A stretch of 64,000 bases of DNA from Legionella rubrilucens (GCF_001468125.1 NZ_LNYT01000007.1:235125-299124), one strand, 5' to 3'; shown: positions 19,638 to 29,273, counted from the stretch's first letter. Numbers and translations are program-made. The notes: a model not told the origin generated them from the sequence alone.

Positions 19638-21485
19638 ATGAGTATACTCTCGCTTCACGGGGTCAGTTTAAACGTCGCCGGCAATTCATTGCTTAACGAG
19701 GTGGACTGGCAGATTCAGGCCCAGGATCGCATCGCGCTGGTGGGCCGCAATGGCGCCGGCAAATCCACCCTGCTTCGCTTGCTGCAGGGCCAGTTGCAAC
19801 CGGACAAAGGCCAGGTTAACCGCTTGAGTGGGCTGCGTGTGGCGGGATTGACGCAGGAGGTCCCTGTTCATGAAAACGAATCCGTTTATCATTTTCTAGT
19901 GAAGGGGCTTGGCGAAGTCGGCGAGGTCCTTGATGAATTTCATCGCCTGTCGCAAGGCAATGATCTGACGCGTCTCGCCCAATGTCAGTTGCGCATGGAC
20001 AACCTGCATGCCTGGGATATTCTGCCCCGGGTTGAAATGATGGCCACCCGCATCGGCATTGATGCCAATGCACGCATGGACAAGCTCTCTGGCGGAATGA
20101 AACGCCGCGCCCTGCTCGCTGCCGCGCTGATTGCCGCACCGGATTTGCTCCTGCTCGATGAACCGACCAACCACCTTGACGTCAACGCCATTGAATGGCT
20201 GGAATCTTACCTTAAATCGTATCAGGGCAGTTTACTGGTGGTAACCCACGACCGTGAATTTTTAGGCCAGGTGGCGAGCCGCATTGTCGAAGTCGACCGC
20301 GGCAACCTGTATACCCATGACTGCGATTACGAAACTTACCTTGATCGACGCGAAGCCATGCGCCTGACGGAAGAAAAACACAATGAACTTTTCGACAAGC
20401 GTCTCAGCGAAGAAGAAGCCTGGATTCGCACCGGCATTAAGGCCCGACGGACGCGTAATGAAGGGCGGGTGAGGGCGCTCAAGGCCATGCGCGAGGAGTA
20501 CAAGGCCAGGCGTGCCCAACTGGGTAAAGTGCAATCCGTGGCGCTTGATGTCGCCCGTTCGGGTTTTTTAGTGATCGAGGCAAACCAGGTCAACTTAACT
20601 CTGGGCGATAAAACACTGCTTAAGAATTTTTCTCTGCTGCTGACCCGTGGCGACAAGGTGGGCATTATCGGCCCTAACGGCTGCGGTAAAACCACGCTGA
20701 TCCGCACGTTGCTCGGCGAATTGCAGCCTGACAGCGGCACGGTTCGGCAGGGTACATTCCTGGAGGTCGCCTATTTTGACCAATTGCGCCGCCAGCTCAA
20801 TGAAAATGAAACCGTGATGGCCAACGTCGGCGACGGGGCGGATTACGTCACCATCAACGGCAAGCAAAAACACGTGGCCACCTACCTGCGTGAATTTTTA
20901 TTTCCGCCGGAGCGGTTCAATCAACAGGTTTCCACGTTGTCTGGGGGCGAACGCAACCGCCTGCTGCTGGCTAAATTGTTCGCCAAACCGGTGAATCTAC
21001 TGGTCATGGACGAGCCGACCAACGATTTGGACATTGAAACGCTGGAACTCATCGAAACCCTGCTGGTGGATTACCCGGGTACCTTGCTATTAATCAGCCA
21101 TGACAGGGCATTCATCAATCAGGTGGTGACCAGTGTGCTGGTCCATGAAGGCGAAGGGGTATTTAACGAGTACGTGGGTGGGTATGAGGATTATCGCCGT
21201 CAGAAAAAGCAGCAGCGCGAAACCAGCACCCCGGCAAAGACTATTAAACGCACGGCCAGTTCGGTTAAACTGAGTTTTAATGAGCAAAGGGAGTTGGCAC
21301 AATTGCCGCAAAAAATCGAACAGTTGGAAGAAAAGATAAACGAATTGCAATTGGTTATGGCTAATCCTGATTTTTATCAACGGGATGCGCAGGCCATCAG
21401 TCAGTTCACACAGGAACTCGCCAAAGACGAAGCCGAGTTGGCTACGCTTTATGCGCGTTGGGAAGCACTGGAAGAAAAAGGATAA
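19638..21485 (+). CDS. uup: ABC-F ATPase Uup
   Basis: A 615-residue soluble ABC-F protein with two ATPase cassettes: Walker A GRNGAGKST and GPNGCGKTT, signatures LSGGMKRR and LSGGERNR, and Walker B LLLLDEPTNHLD and LLVMDEPTNDLD. No membrane domain. The C-terminal 90 residues form a charged coiled coil (LPQKIEQLEEKINELQ), which marks Uup within the ABC-F group and binds DNA or the ribosome. The linker between cassettes is of normal length. Known Uup proteins act in ribosome function and in suppressing transposon excision. Confidence 0.93.
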   Translation: MSILSLHGVSLNVAGNSLLNEVDWQIQAQDRIALVGRNGAGKSTLLRLLQGQLQPDKGQVNRLSGLRVAGLTQEVPVHENESVYHFLVKGLGEVGEVLDEFHRLSQGNDLTRLAQCQLRMDNLHAWDILPRVEMMATRIGIDANARMDKLSGGMKRRALLAAALIAAPDLLLLDEPTNHLDVNAIEWLESYLKSYQGSLLVVTHDREFLGQVASRIVEVDRGNLYTHDCDYETYLDRREAMRLTEEKHNELFDKRLSEEEAWIRTGIKARRTRNEGRVRALKAMREEYKARRAQLGKVQSVALDVARSGFLVIEANQVNLTLGDKTLLKNFSLLLTRGDKVGIIGPNGCGKTTLIRTLLGELQPDSGTVRQGTFLEVAYFDQLRRQLNENETVMANVGDGADYVTINGKQKHVATYLREFLFPPERFNQQVSTLSGGERNRLLLAKLFAKPVNLLVMDEPTNDLDIETLELIETLLVDYPGTLLLISHDRAFINQVVTSVLVHEGEGVFNEYVGGYEDYRRQKKQQRETSTPAKTIKRTASSVKLSFNEQRELAQLPQKIEQLEEKINELQLVMANPDFYQRDAQAISQFTQELAKDEAELATLYARWEALEEKG

Positions 21486-21489
21486 CGGC

Positions 21490-21912
21490 ATGTTATTAAC
21501 CATAGCATTGGTTGTACTGTGTTCGGCCATCGTCGTGTTTTTTTCCCAGGAATTCAGCGAGGCCATTAAAAAATTTTTCAAAATCCCGGGCATGAAGCTG
21601 TTCCTTCCGATTGCGCTCGCTTCTTTTTTGGCAGCTTATTACGAACTCTGGGTTTTGTGGGCGCTGTTGAAATTAAAAGCGGTTCTCTATGTGTTGACTG
21701 AGGGAATTCAGGCTATTCTGCCTTTTGATACCGCGGATTGGCTGGTTGCACAGATTCTTTTACTGTTTGCCCTGACGATCATTCCGGTGGTATTGATTGA
21801 TTTGTGGTCAGTGAAAAAAACCTATGAACGTTTCAAGCGCCCCTACCTGTTGAGCACAGTCATATGGATAGTCGCAGCTTTCGCCTTGGTGATGGAGCTG
21901 CCGGCTGTTTAA
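21490..21912 (+). CDS. small integral membrane protein, unknown function
   Basis: A 140-residue hydrophobic protein with four likely membrane helices: residues 2-20, about 35-58, about 85-107 and 120-137. The loop between helices 1 and 2 holds SEAIKKFFKIPGMK. No recognised family motif. The ATG lies 4 bases after the uup stop, so it is translated from the same transcript. A longer upstream reading frame overlaps uup and is not supported. Legionella-type hypothetical; no function is suggested. Confidence 0.7.
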   Translation: MLLTIALVVLCSAIVVFFSQEFSEAIKKFFKIPGMKLFLPIALASFLAAYYELWVLWALLKLKAVLYVLTEGIQAILPFDTADWLVAQILLLFALTIIPVVLIDLWSVKKTYERFKRPYLLSTVIWIVAAFALVMELPAV

Positions 21913-21927
21913 CCCCCTTCAGCTACC

Positions 21928-22242
21928 TCAATGCGTTTGCATCTCACCCAAACGCCAGGGATAGCCCTTGCGGCATTTGTAATAGGCTCGAGCGATCTGC
22001 TTGCCGCGCGGGTAAAAGCCATAAAAATTGGCCTGATAGTCTTCGCAGGGCACGTGACTGAAGAAGCAACCGCGTTTAGCCTGCCAGATGTAGCCCGTGC
22101 GGGCGCAGGTGAGCGTGCGGCCGTCAAAGCAAATGTATTGCGGCAGGCCCGCCGGTTTGACATCCACCACGGTTTTGGTCGCGCCGCAGGCAAAGCCTAA
22201 GGCCGGAACTAAGAGAAAGAGACAGACGAGCGGTCTTAACAT
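21928..22242 (-). CDS. small secreted cysteine-rich protein
   Basis: A 104-residue protein with a clear signal peptide (MLRPLVCLFLLVPALGFA) and a mature part with six cysteines, enough for three disulfides: at or near mature positions 1, 20, 28, 41, 48 and 71. Aromatic and basic residues are frequent (YIWQAKRGCFF, ANFYGFYPRGK). No family recognised. It converges on the membrane-protein gene with 15 bases between stops and is divergent from the large effector candidate. Periplasmic or secreted; function unknown. Confidence 0.65.
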   Translation of the reverse strand: MLRPLVCLFLLVPALGFACGATKTVVDVKPAGLPQYICFDGRTLTCARTGYIWQAKRGCFFSHVPCEDYQANFYGFYPRGKQIARAYYKCRKGYPWRLGEMQTH

Positions 22243-22329
22243 CCGATGTTATCCATTCGCTTGCTATACTAATTAACATAGAATAAATTGGCGGCAATTC
22301 CAAATGATTTAATGAGTTCGCCCGATTTG

Positions 22330-22362
22330 GTTAAGGTAAACTTAAGGAATTAGGTTTACAAT
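22330..22362 (+). promoter_or_regulatory. PmrA-like box and -10 element before the 1402-residue gene
   Basis: A direct repeat GTTAAG-N5-CTTAAG (22330-22346, 11-base period) is followed after 10 bases by TACAAT (22357-22362). The PmrA site described for Legionella effector genes is a TTAA-type direct repeat with the same 11-base period, placed over the -35 region. The predicted transcript start lies about 23 bases before the ATG. The same geometry occurs at 50607-50639. Confidence 0.55.
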
Positions 22363-22391
22363 AAAGTGATTGGATACCCGGAGTATTTTTC

Positions 22392-25300
22392 ATGGCAAAG
22401 AATCAACAGCTTGCAGCGCTTCTCACTGATCTTAACGATAATCCTCATTTAGCGAATAATCCTGGGTATAAAGCCGCCCTTGATGCGATATTGAGGACCG
22501 ATCATACGGATGCCAATGCCTTGAGGGCCGCTCTTTTTGCACATAAGAATGTATGGATTGCGATTAGCAATGGTGCATTGGTAAATGGTGACTTTCCTGC
22601 AAATGATGTTGGGAATGTTAACTTTGATGCAACTGACAATACTGCAGGTCAGCGATTCATCGATCTTTATCAACTCGCCGCCCAAAAGCGGGCCCAACTG
22701 GCATTGATGGAGGCAAATGAGGCGGCACTCAATGCCATTATTACGGCCAATAATCAACAAGCTGTGCGGCAACAGTTAGCTACTGCGCCATTGAATGCAC
22801 TCGTGGGGGATACTACCCAATGGCATGGCGGGTTTCAACCCAATAACCCCAACCACATCACTGACAATGCCGCTGATGCTATTAAGGCGGCGGCGAAACG
22901 GGCGTTGTTAATTCAGAAAATTAAAGCGGCACCGGGTACTGTGCAAACCTTGGCACAGCTTGAAAATTTATTGGCTGCCCGTAATCACGATGGTAATTTC
23001 CGTACCGCTGCCCAACATTTGGGCATAGCGGATGCGAATGTTAGGAATGCCTTGACGGGTAATCTTCTGGCGAATGGTCCATTTGAAAAAGTGGCTTTAA
23101 GAAAAGCCTTTGAACTCAGAGTTCAGCATCACTTCAGGGCTGACTTTAATCCTATCGCTAACGCGTTTAATGCGCTGGATCAGCAGACAGCGACTTTTAA
23201 CCCATTTCCTCAAGGTGTATTTAACGGTGTATACCACGATAAATTTAACCAGCAGGATGAGGATGCCAACTGGGCAAAAGGGGTTTTAGGGGCGAGATAC
23301 CTTAAGGAAGCCTTGGCTGTTCATGACGATGCAAATGATCTTATCCGCATAGCCGCTGCCGCAGCAAACCCACCGGTTGGGACATTACAGGGTGCCATCA
23401 CCCCTCTGTTTGATGCAAATGGACGTTATGTGACTCATGCCGTAACGGAGGCCAATGCCAAAGAATTACGTCAGATTGCCGCGCTTCAGGCTTTAAAATT
23501 GAATATTGCGGCGTGTGGCGATGTCAAGGCTTTAAAGGCCTTGGCCGATGTACGCGACATCGGAAGCCTGCGTTCCGTCCTTGACAGATACCCGGCCTTG
23601 GGTTTTTCTGGTCCTGGTAATCTTAACGCTCGAGAAGCCCTGGTTGAGCCTGCCCTGCTGCGCTCTATCCTGGGGGCCGCCCATGTCCGCGCCCATCTCC
23701 CTTCGGCCTCAACGGAGCATTTAAAAAGGCTGGTTGCTCGGGCCAATTTTGCCACTCAGTACAAACAATATTTAATGTCTGCCACAGAACCTCCTCTGAT
23801 GGGGCAGGCCCTTGATGACTATTTCAATAACCCGGATAATGTGACAAAAAGTCGTGAAGAGGCGTTGATTAGCCTGCTGAGAGCAAATGTTAAAAAATTA
23901 AGTAACAGAGAACTGAATGCCATTGGTATAGCACAGCGGCAAGTAAATGAATTACAAGATGCATTAAAAATCAATCAATTAATGGGTGTTGGTAATGCGG
24001 AGGCAGACGATTTAATACACGGAAATGCTAGCCCTGCTTTTATCAATGGCTTGCGAGGTCTTGCCAAAGCGGAGTCACTGGCCAGAGCCGCTAAAGAAGC
24101 GGATATGGGTAACCAGGTTCATTTTAATGCAGTTATTTCCTATATTAATACCCTCAGTCACGATGGTAATCCGGGCAATATACAAACTTGGCTACAATCC
24201 TTGTCTCCGTCCGATCAAAATAATTTCCGCAAACAACTTATTGAGATAGTGCTTGATAAATACCCTCTTGCTAGTCCAGGGCACGCCCCAATAGCTCATT
24301 TAAATGATCTAATTCAAGCCAGAGACACCAATGATGTTAAAATCAAACTCGCTAACATGGGGATTACCGCCAATCTGGATTGGATGGATGACAGCCTCGC
24401 TGCCGATTTACAGAAAAAAGCCGCCGCACGTGCAGCCACTGGGCATATCAATGCTCATTCCGCTTTCCCTGCCGAAGCACATCCTCACCTGCAGGCATTC
24501 ATTTCTCAGTTAAGCCTGGATAAGCAAAAGGCCATTTTAGCCAAACCGGAGGTGCTCGGCGCCTTGATGAAAGCGCAAAGCATCGATGAAATTCGCCGGG
24601 TAGTGGGGACGACGAACAGCAGCGCCGGTGATTTGATTGCCGAAAATCAGCGCTTATCCAAATTAAGTAAATTGTTTAACCCCGAATTGGCAAAGATTTT
24701 AGCCAGCATTAAACCGCCTCTGGCTGTCGATGACGCGCAGATTAATGCGCTCAATCGAACGTTGTTGACTCAAAATAACATCTTTGATGCGAATAATAAT
24801 GTCTATAGGAACTTGGTCGGCACACTAAGAATGACGTTTAACCCTCAGGATAAAGCGGCGTTTAATGAGGCGTTTGGGCTGAATGCACAGGGGCTTAATA
24901 TCGCGGATGATGCCATCCGGCAAGCCATGGCAACTCAGCATACGCGTAATGGTCACCTGGTGGCAAGGCATGGCGTTATATCCCATATGCTTAACGCGAC
25001 TGCAGCGGACATTAAAGAAAAAGCCGCGATTGAAATTGCCCTGCGTTTAAGTAAGGCGCAGCCTTTCGACCAAAATGAGATTCAAAATTTTAGGGATTTT
25101 TTTGAAAATGCAGCCTCGCTTAATAATGTCATTACCGGTATACCCGGAAATAACACGATAAATAACAATTTGGGAAATACAGGCTGGCAACAACAAATCA
25201 CCCCTGAGATGTTTGACGCCTACAAACAGGTTAAGAAACAGCAGGCCTGGTTGGATAGGGGGAACTACAGCGCCCCAGGCGGCACCAAGGAGACTGAGCA

Positions 25301-26600
25301 GACCGAGATCCAGGCATTAAAAACCAAACTGAAATCGATAACCGACATTGACGACGATTACCTGCAGGAGATTAAGCACCTGGGTAGTTTAACTGAAATG
25401 CAATGGTTAAGCCCCGAATTCGAAGTGGCGGCACGTCAGGCGTATAATGAGTTACATCCCAAGTTTAAAACCTTTGCCCGCGATTGTGACATTATTCTTG
25501 AAGAGTTCCGAAGACAGCAAAAGATTTATGAAGACAAGCTCAATTCCCTGCCGGATACCTCAACCCTGAATCAGCCGGCTGAACGCCAGCAAAAAAGGGA
25601 TATTGAAAAGTTCCGTGCGCAATTAAAAGAGGAATTGGCGTTGATTAAAGCGGGCATCAACCTTTATGAAAAGGCCAGTCTGGCGTTGAACGGTGATCCT
25701 TCGGCTACGAATGAATTAGCCCGCAAGGGATTAATTCAGCATCTGGAGGATTGCAAGCACGGCACCAATGTGATCTTCGCCACCTCCGACATGAGATACA
25801 ATGACTTTCCGGTGGATGAGAAAGAGCAGCATTTTGCTCAGGGCTATCAACCCGGTCCCGGACAGCAGGCAGCGCCAGACCGTACAGCGGTCTCCACCGA
25901 GGCGCCAAGAACCTACACCGTTAAAAAACTTGAACCGGGCATGTGCCGTGAATACGTTCTTTCCGGCACCAGACAAGAAGCCTACGGCAGAGGGCAAACC
26001 CGGACAGTGGCCGATACCGGGACCTTTATTGAAGAAGTCCATGCCGGCCATCTGGAGCCCAAAACGGTTAAGAAGAAAACCGAGGTTAATCCCAAGGCGA
26101 CCATTACGGTGTCTAAATTCCCTAAAGACCCCGAGAATCAAATTAAATGCGCCATGGGCATGGCCTCGCAAATCCTGGCTCACGTGGATCATGCGCCAAC
26201 CAAAGACAGACCTCTCGTCATTACCGGCTCCAATCCCGAGGAATTAAGGCATTTATGGACGGCCCTGATGGTGTTGGGTAAAAACAACCCCAAGATGAAG
26301 TTCAGCCAGGATGCGATTAAAGTGGCCTCCACCGCGTTTGATCCTGACAGTGAACTGGGTAAAGTGTTTGGACTTAAAAGCGATGCGCTCTACAATACGT
26401 ACATGGCGCATCCAGCCATTAAACAAATGGTGGGCTTGATAAAAACCTTCACCGAATCCAAAGAAGCGGAAAAGAGCACGACCAAAGACGTCACCAAAAA
26501 AATTGCCAGCATGCTGCAGCAATTTAAAACGGAAGGGAAAGAGGCGTTGGACAATCTCGAGCGTGATTTGAATGCCAACCGAGGTCCTACGCTCGGGTAA
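22392..26600 (+). CDS. very large candidate Dot/Icm effector with degenerate helical repeats
   Basis: A 1402-residue soluble protein, rich in Ala, Asn and Leu, with no signal peptide, membrane helix or known enzyme motif. Residues 1 to about 850 contain degenerate units of the form L-x2-L-x2-AR-x4-D-x3-L-x3-LG, for example LENLLAARNHDGNF, LKALADVRDIGSL, LNDLIQARDTNDV and LGALMKAQSIDEI, suggesting a helical solenoid. Residues about 1020-1130 look like a coiled coil. The last 150 residues form a separate, compact-looking domain, and the tail has the glutamate-bearing run EGKEALDNLERDL, as in E-block Dot/Icm signals. A PmrA-like box lies upstream. Single gene between an envelope gene and murI. 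Effector status is inference. Confidence 0.7.
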   Translation: MAKNQQLAALLTDLNDNPHLANNPGYKAALDAILRTDHTDANALRAALFAHKNVWIAISNGALVNGDFPANDVGNVNFDATDNTAGQRFIDLYQLAAQKRAQLALMEANEAALNAIITANNQQAVRQQLATAPLNALVGDTTQWHGGFQPNNPNHITDNAADAIKAAAKRALLIQKIKAAPGTVQTLAQLENLLAARNHDGNFRTAAQHLGIADANVRNALTGNLLANGPFEKVALRKAFELRVQHHFRADFNPIANAFNALDQQTATFNPFPQGVFNGVYHDKFNQQDEDANWAKGVLGARYLKEALAVHDDANDLIRIAAAAANPPVGTLQGAITPLFDANGRYVTHAVTEANAKELRQIAALQALKLNIAACGDVKALKALADVRDIGSLRSVLDRYPALGFSGPGNLNAREALVEPALLRSILGAAHVRAHLPSASTEHLKRLVARANFATQYKQYLMSATEPPLMGQALDDYFNNPDNVTKSREEALISLLRANVKKLSNRELNAIGIAQRQVNELQDALKINQLMGVGNAEADDLIHGNASPAFINGLRGLAKAESLARAAKEADMGNQVHFNAVISYINTLSHDGNPGNIQTWLQSLSPSDQNNFRKQLIEIVLDKYPLASPGHAPIAHLNDLIQARDTNDVKIKLANMGITANLDWMDDSLAADLQKKAAARAATGHINAHSAFPAEAHPHLQAFISQLSLDKQKAILAKPEVLGALMKAQSIDEIRRVVGTTNSSAGDLIAENQRLSKLSKLFNPELAKILASIKPPLAVDDAQINALNRTLLTQNNIFDANNNVYRNLVGTLRMTFNPQDKAAFNEAFGLNAQGLNIADDAIRQAMATQHTRNGHLVARHGVISHMLNATAADIKEKAAIEIALRLSKAQPFDQNEIQNFRDFFENAASLNNVITGIPGNNTINNNLGNTGWQQQITPEMFDAYKQVKKQQAWLDRGNYSAPGGTKETEQTEIQALKTKLKSITDIDDDYLQEIKHLGSLTEMQWLSPEFEVAARQAYNELHPKFKTFARDCDIILEEFRRQQKIYEDKLNSLPDTSTLNQPAERQQKRDIEKFRAQLKEELALIKAGINLYEKASLALNGDPSATNELARKGLIQHLEDCKHGTNVIFATSDMRYNDFPVDEKEQHFAQGYQPGPGQQAAPDRTAVSTEAPRTYTVKKLEPGMCREYVLSGTRQEAYGRGQTRTVADTGTFIEEVHAGHLEPKTVKKKTEVNPKATITVSKFPKDPENQIKCAMGMASQILAHVDHAPTKDRPLVITGSNPEELRHLWTALMVLGKNNPKMKFSQDAIKVASTAFDPDSELGKVFGLKSDALYNTYMAHPAIKQMVGLIKTFTESKEAEKSTTKDVTKKIASMLQQFKTEGKEALDNLERDLNANRGPTLG

Positions 26601-26618
26601 ACCTAAACACAGGACACC

Positions 26619-27428
26619 ATGAAGAATAATAACCTACCAATCGGGGTGTTTGATTCAGGGATGGGCGGTCTCACGGTTTTGCGTGCCCTAAAAAGCACGC
26701 TGCCGCAGGAATCGTTCATTTATCTCGGGGATACGGCGAGGCTGCCCTATGGGACGAAAAGTCCTGATACGGTGCAGCAGTACGCATCGCAGATGGCCAA
26801 GGTGCTGGTTGAACGGCGCATTAAGGCCTTGGTGATTGCCTGTAACACCGCGACCACCGCGGCGTTGCCTCATCTGCAAGTCATGCTACCGGATATTCCG
26901 GTGCTTGGCGTGGTGCAGCCCGGCGCCAGTGCGGTGATTGCCGCGACTAAAAATCAGCAGGTGGCGGTTTTAGCCACTGAAACCACCATCGCTTCCAAAG
27001 CCTATCAACGTTTAATCAACGAGCAGTTGCCTGAAGCCGTCATTACCGCAAGAGCCTGCAGTGTCTTAGTGGCCTTGGCTGAAGAAGGCATGGTCGATAA
27101 TGCGGTGGCCAAAGAAGCCCTGCGCCATTACCTTGCTGATTTTAATGTGCAGGATACCCTGCTGTTAGGCTGTACGCATTTTCCCGTGTTTAAACCGCTG
27201 CTGTGCCGTCTCCTACCGGAAACAGTTACCATTGTTGACTCGGCGGAAGCCACGGCTAAGCGTTTAAAGCAGGTGCTCAGCGAGGCGGGCTTGCAGACTC
27301 AGGGCAATGGCCGTCACATCCGTTACTTAGTTACCGATTCGGTGGCCCGATTCCAACAGGTCGGGGAGATTTTTTTAGGCGAAGCGCTTCAAACAGAATC
27401 CATCGAACTCGTCGACGCCTGCCCTTAA
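26619..27428 (+). CDS. murI: glutamate racemase
   Basis: Converts L- to D-glutamate for peptidoglycan. The 269 residues carry both catalytic cysteines, in VIACNTATT near residue 74 and LLGCTHFPVF near 187, and the N-terminal IGVFDSGMGGLTVLRAL. It begins 18 bases after the effector candidate and its stop overlaps the stop of the convergent recombinase by 3 bases. Confidence 0.95.
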   Translation: MKNNNLPIGVFDSGMGGLTVLRALKSTLPQESFIYLGDTARLPYGTKSPDTVQQYASQMAKVLVERRIKALVIACNTATTAALPHLQVMLPDIPVLGVVQPGASAVIAATKNQQVAVLATETTIASKAYQRLINEQLPEAVITARACSVLVALAEEGMVDNAVAKEALRHYLADFNVQDTLLLGCTHFPVFKPLLCRLLPETVTIVDSAEATAKRLKQVLSEAGLQTQGNGRHIRYLVTDSVARFQQVGEIFLGEALQTESIELVDACP

Positions 27429-28657
27429 CCGTTTTCAGTGGGTTCAATCTGTTTGCCTCGCGCTGAGCGGTGGCGCGCCAGTTTTTCAACATCAATGTAG
27501 CGATCGGTCGTGGCGCTGGAACTGTGTCCGGCATCGTCCCGCACGTGTTCACGCGGGCGAATCTTCACGTCTTCTGAAATCCCGGTGTGCCTTAACCAGT
27601 GGACAGTCGCTGAAGCCAGATGTTCTGCCTCTTCCATTTGATTGCGGGCCTGTAAATCCAGGGCGGCCAAATCAAAGCAGTGCTGCACCAGACGGCGTAA
27701 GGGGGCGGTGTCGCTCATTGGGCCATTGCCGCGCAATTTGGGAATCAGCGGCGAATTGTCGGCCGGGGAGGGCAGGGCCGATAAACCTAAAAAACGACGC
27801 CATCGCGACAGGCTTTGCAGCATGGCATCGCTGACGGCAATCTGGCGCTCTTTATTGCCTTTACCGACGGTTGTAAACCACCAGTTGCCGTGGTTATCCC
27901 TGGCAAAATCATTCATGGTGGGAATCCAGCGATCGCTGGCAGCCAACTCCGAAATACGCAGGTACAGACCAAAAAGCAGGCTTAAGATAAAAAAAGTCCG
28001 CTCATGCTTTTCTGGATGCTCATTGGCTAGTTTTTCGGCGGCTCGAAGCACGGCTTCCCACTGGATTAAGCTTAAACGGCGGATAGGGGCGTTTTGCTGG
28101 CGTTTGCGGATGTACTTGCTCTTCTGGCGGATGAGCGCCACGGGATTTGCGATTAAATACTCTTCCGCAATCAAAAAATTAAACAGAGTACTTAAAATGG
28201 CAAAAATTTCCTGAATAGCGCCCTGGGAGAGGGTAAACTGTGCAAGGGTGGGGCGATGACCCTGTTTAAACGCGGCCTTACTGACGGTAACCACAAACGG
28301 ACGCCATTCAGGATTAGGCTGCCTTAAGCCTTCTTTTTCGAGGTAACGGGGGACTTTTTTGAGGCTAATCCAGCTCTCGGGCGGATTCTGGCAGAAACGG
28401 ATGAACTGGTCGATGTCCTCGCGTTTCAATTGTTTAAGCGTCGTTTTACGGACATGCCAGGTCCATTGCAGCAAACGCTCCGCTTCACGTCGATAACTGT
28501 TAAAGGTGCCCTGACTGCCGGTGTAGCTTTTTAAAAACTGCAGCGTGTAATAAAAATCAGGTTGAACCTCGGCATTGGGAAGCACGACATGCTCATGGTT
28601 TTTATGCAGGTGATCCAGATTGTCAAACAGTGGCAGCAGCGGGGTTTTCATAGTCAT
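27425..28657 (-). CDS. tyrosine site-specific recombinase (phage integrase family)
   Basis: A 410-residue tyrosine recombinase. An N-terminal SAM-like DNA-binding half (about 40-180) precedes the catalytic half with all key residues: Arg in LYLRISELA, Lys in GKGNKERQ, His-x2-Arg in HWLRHTG, His in DAGHSS and the nucleophile Tyr in TDRYIDVEKLA. It is longer than XerC/XerD (about 300), because of inserts in both halves. Its 3' end overlaps murI; its 5' end faces the tRNA-Pro gene 176 bases away. No prophage or island genes accompany it. The ATG at 28657 is preferred to the GTG just before it. Confidence 0.88.
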   Translation of the reverse strand: MTMKTPLLPLFDNLDHLHKNHEHVVLPNAEVQPDFYYTLQFLKSYTGSQGTFNSYRREAERLLQWTWHVRKTTLKQLKREDIDQFIRFCQNPPESWISLKKVPRYLEKEGLRQPNPEWRPFVVTVSKAAFKQGHRPTLAQFTLSQGAIQEIFAILSTLFNFLIAEEYLIANPVALIRQKSKYIRKRQQNAPIRRLSLIQWEAVLRAAEKLANEHPEKHERTFFILSLLFGLYLRISELAASDRWIPTMNDFARDNHGNWWFTTVGKGNKERQIAVSDAMLQSLSRWRRFLGLSALPSPADNSPLIPKLRGNGPMSDTAPLRRLVQHCFDLAALDLQARNQMEEAEHLASATVHWLRHTGISEDVKIRPREHVRDDAGHSSSATTDRYIDVEKLARHRSARGKQIEPTENG

Positions 28658-28778
28658 CACACGTCGTTTTTAAGCTTATGCTACTGAGAAATCAGGGGCT
28701 TCGCAAACGGTAGAATCAGGCATTTAAAATAGAAAGGGCTTTATTCGACCAGGCATGATAAAATAAATGCCCAGGTTA

Positions 28779-28807
28779 TTGATTTTGCGTCTGGCTGCTA
28801 GTATTAT
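28779..28807 (+). promoter_or_regulatory. promoter of the tRNA-Pro-Arg-His-Leu cluster
   Basis: TTGATT (28779-28784) and TATTAT (28802-28807) with a 17-base spacer, followed by a C/G-containing discriminator and the tRNA-Pro start 26 bases downstream. Good match to a stable-RNA promoter; pattern based. Confidence 0.6.
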
Positions 28808-28832
28808 CTGCGCTCTGTCCTAGGACGGGTTA

Positions 28833-28909
28833 CGGGGTGTAGCGCAGTCTGGTAGCGCGCCTGCTTTGGGAGCAGGATGTCGGGGGTTCGAATCCCTCCA
28901 CCCCGACCA
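28833..28909 (+). tRNA. tRNA-Pro (anticodon TGG)
   Basis: Seventy-seven bases with a full cloverleaf, the anticodon loop TTTGGGA, the T-loop GTTCGAATC and an encoded CCA end. First of four tRNAs read in the same direction. Confidence 0.97.
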
Positions 28910-28915
28910 TTTAAT

Positions 28916-28992
28916 GCGCCCGTAGCTCATCTGGATAGAGCATCGGCCTTCTAAGCCGAGGGTAGCAGGTTCGAATCCTGCCGGGCGTGCCA
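28916..28992 (+). tRNA. tRNA-Arg (anticodon TCT)
   Basis: Seventy-seven bases; anticodon loop CTTCTAA closed by TCGGC/GCCGA, T-loop GTTCGAATC, encoded CCA. Six bases after tRNA-Pro. Confidence 0.97.
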
Positions 28993-29024
28993 GCCTAGTG
29001 CAGATTCAAGAATATGTCGTTATG

Positions 29025-29100
29025 GTGAGCGTAGCTCAGTTGGTAGAGCCCCGGGTTGTGATCCCGGTTGTCGTGGGTTCGAGTCCCATCGTTCACCCCA
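29025..29100 (+). tRNA. tRNA-His (anticodon GTG)
   Basis: Anticodon loop TTGTGAT closed by CCGGG/CCCGG, encoded CCA. The extra G at 29024 pairs with the discriminator C, as needed for the G-1 of tRNA-His. Confidence 0.97.
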
Positions 29101-29188
29101 TTTAAATCAAGCCAAATACAATTCATGTCGAGATTCACAGAGAGTCTTTACAAGACTCACGTACTGTTCGATAATTCCACCCTGTTTT

Positions 29189-29273
29189 GCGAAAGTGGCG
29201 GAACTGGTAGACGCGCTGGATTTAGGTTCCAGTGGGGTAACCCGTGAGAGTTCGAGTCTCTCCTTTCGCACCA
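29189..29273 (+). tRNA. tRNA-Leu (anticodon TAG)
   Basis: Eighty-five bases with a long variable arm; anticodon loop TTTAGGT closed by CTGGA/TCCAG; encoded CCA. Ends 31 bases before tig. Confidence 0.97.
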
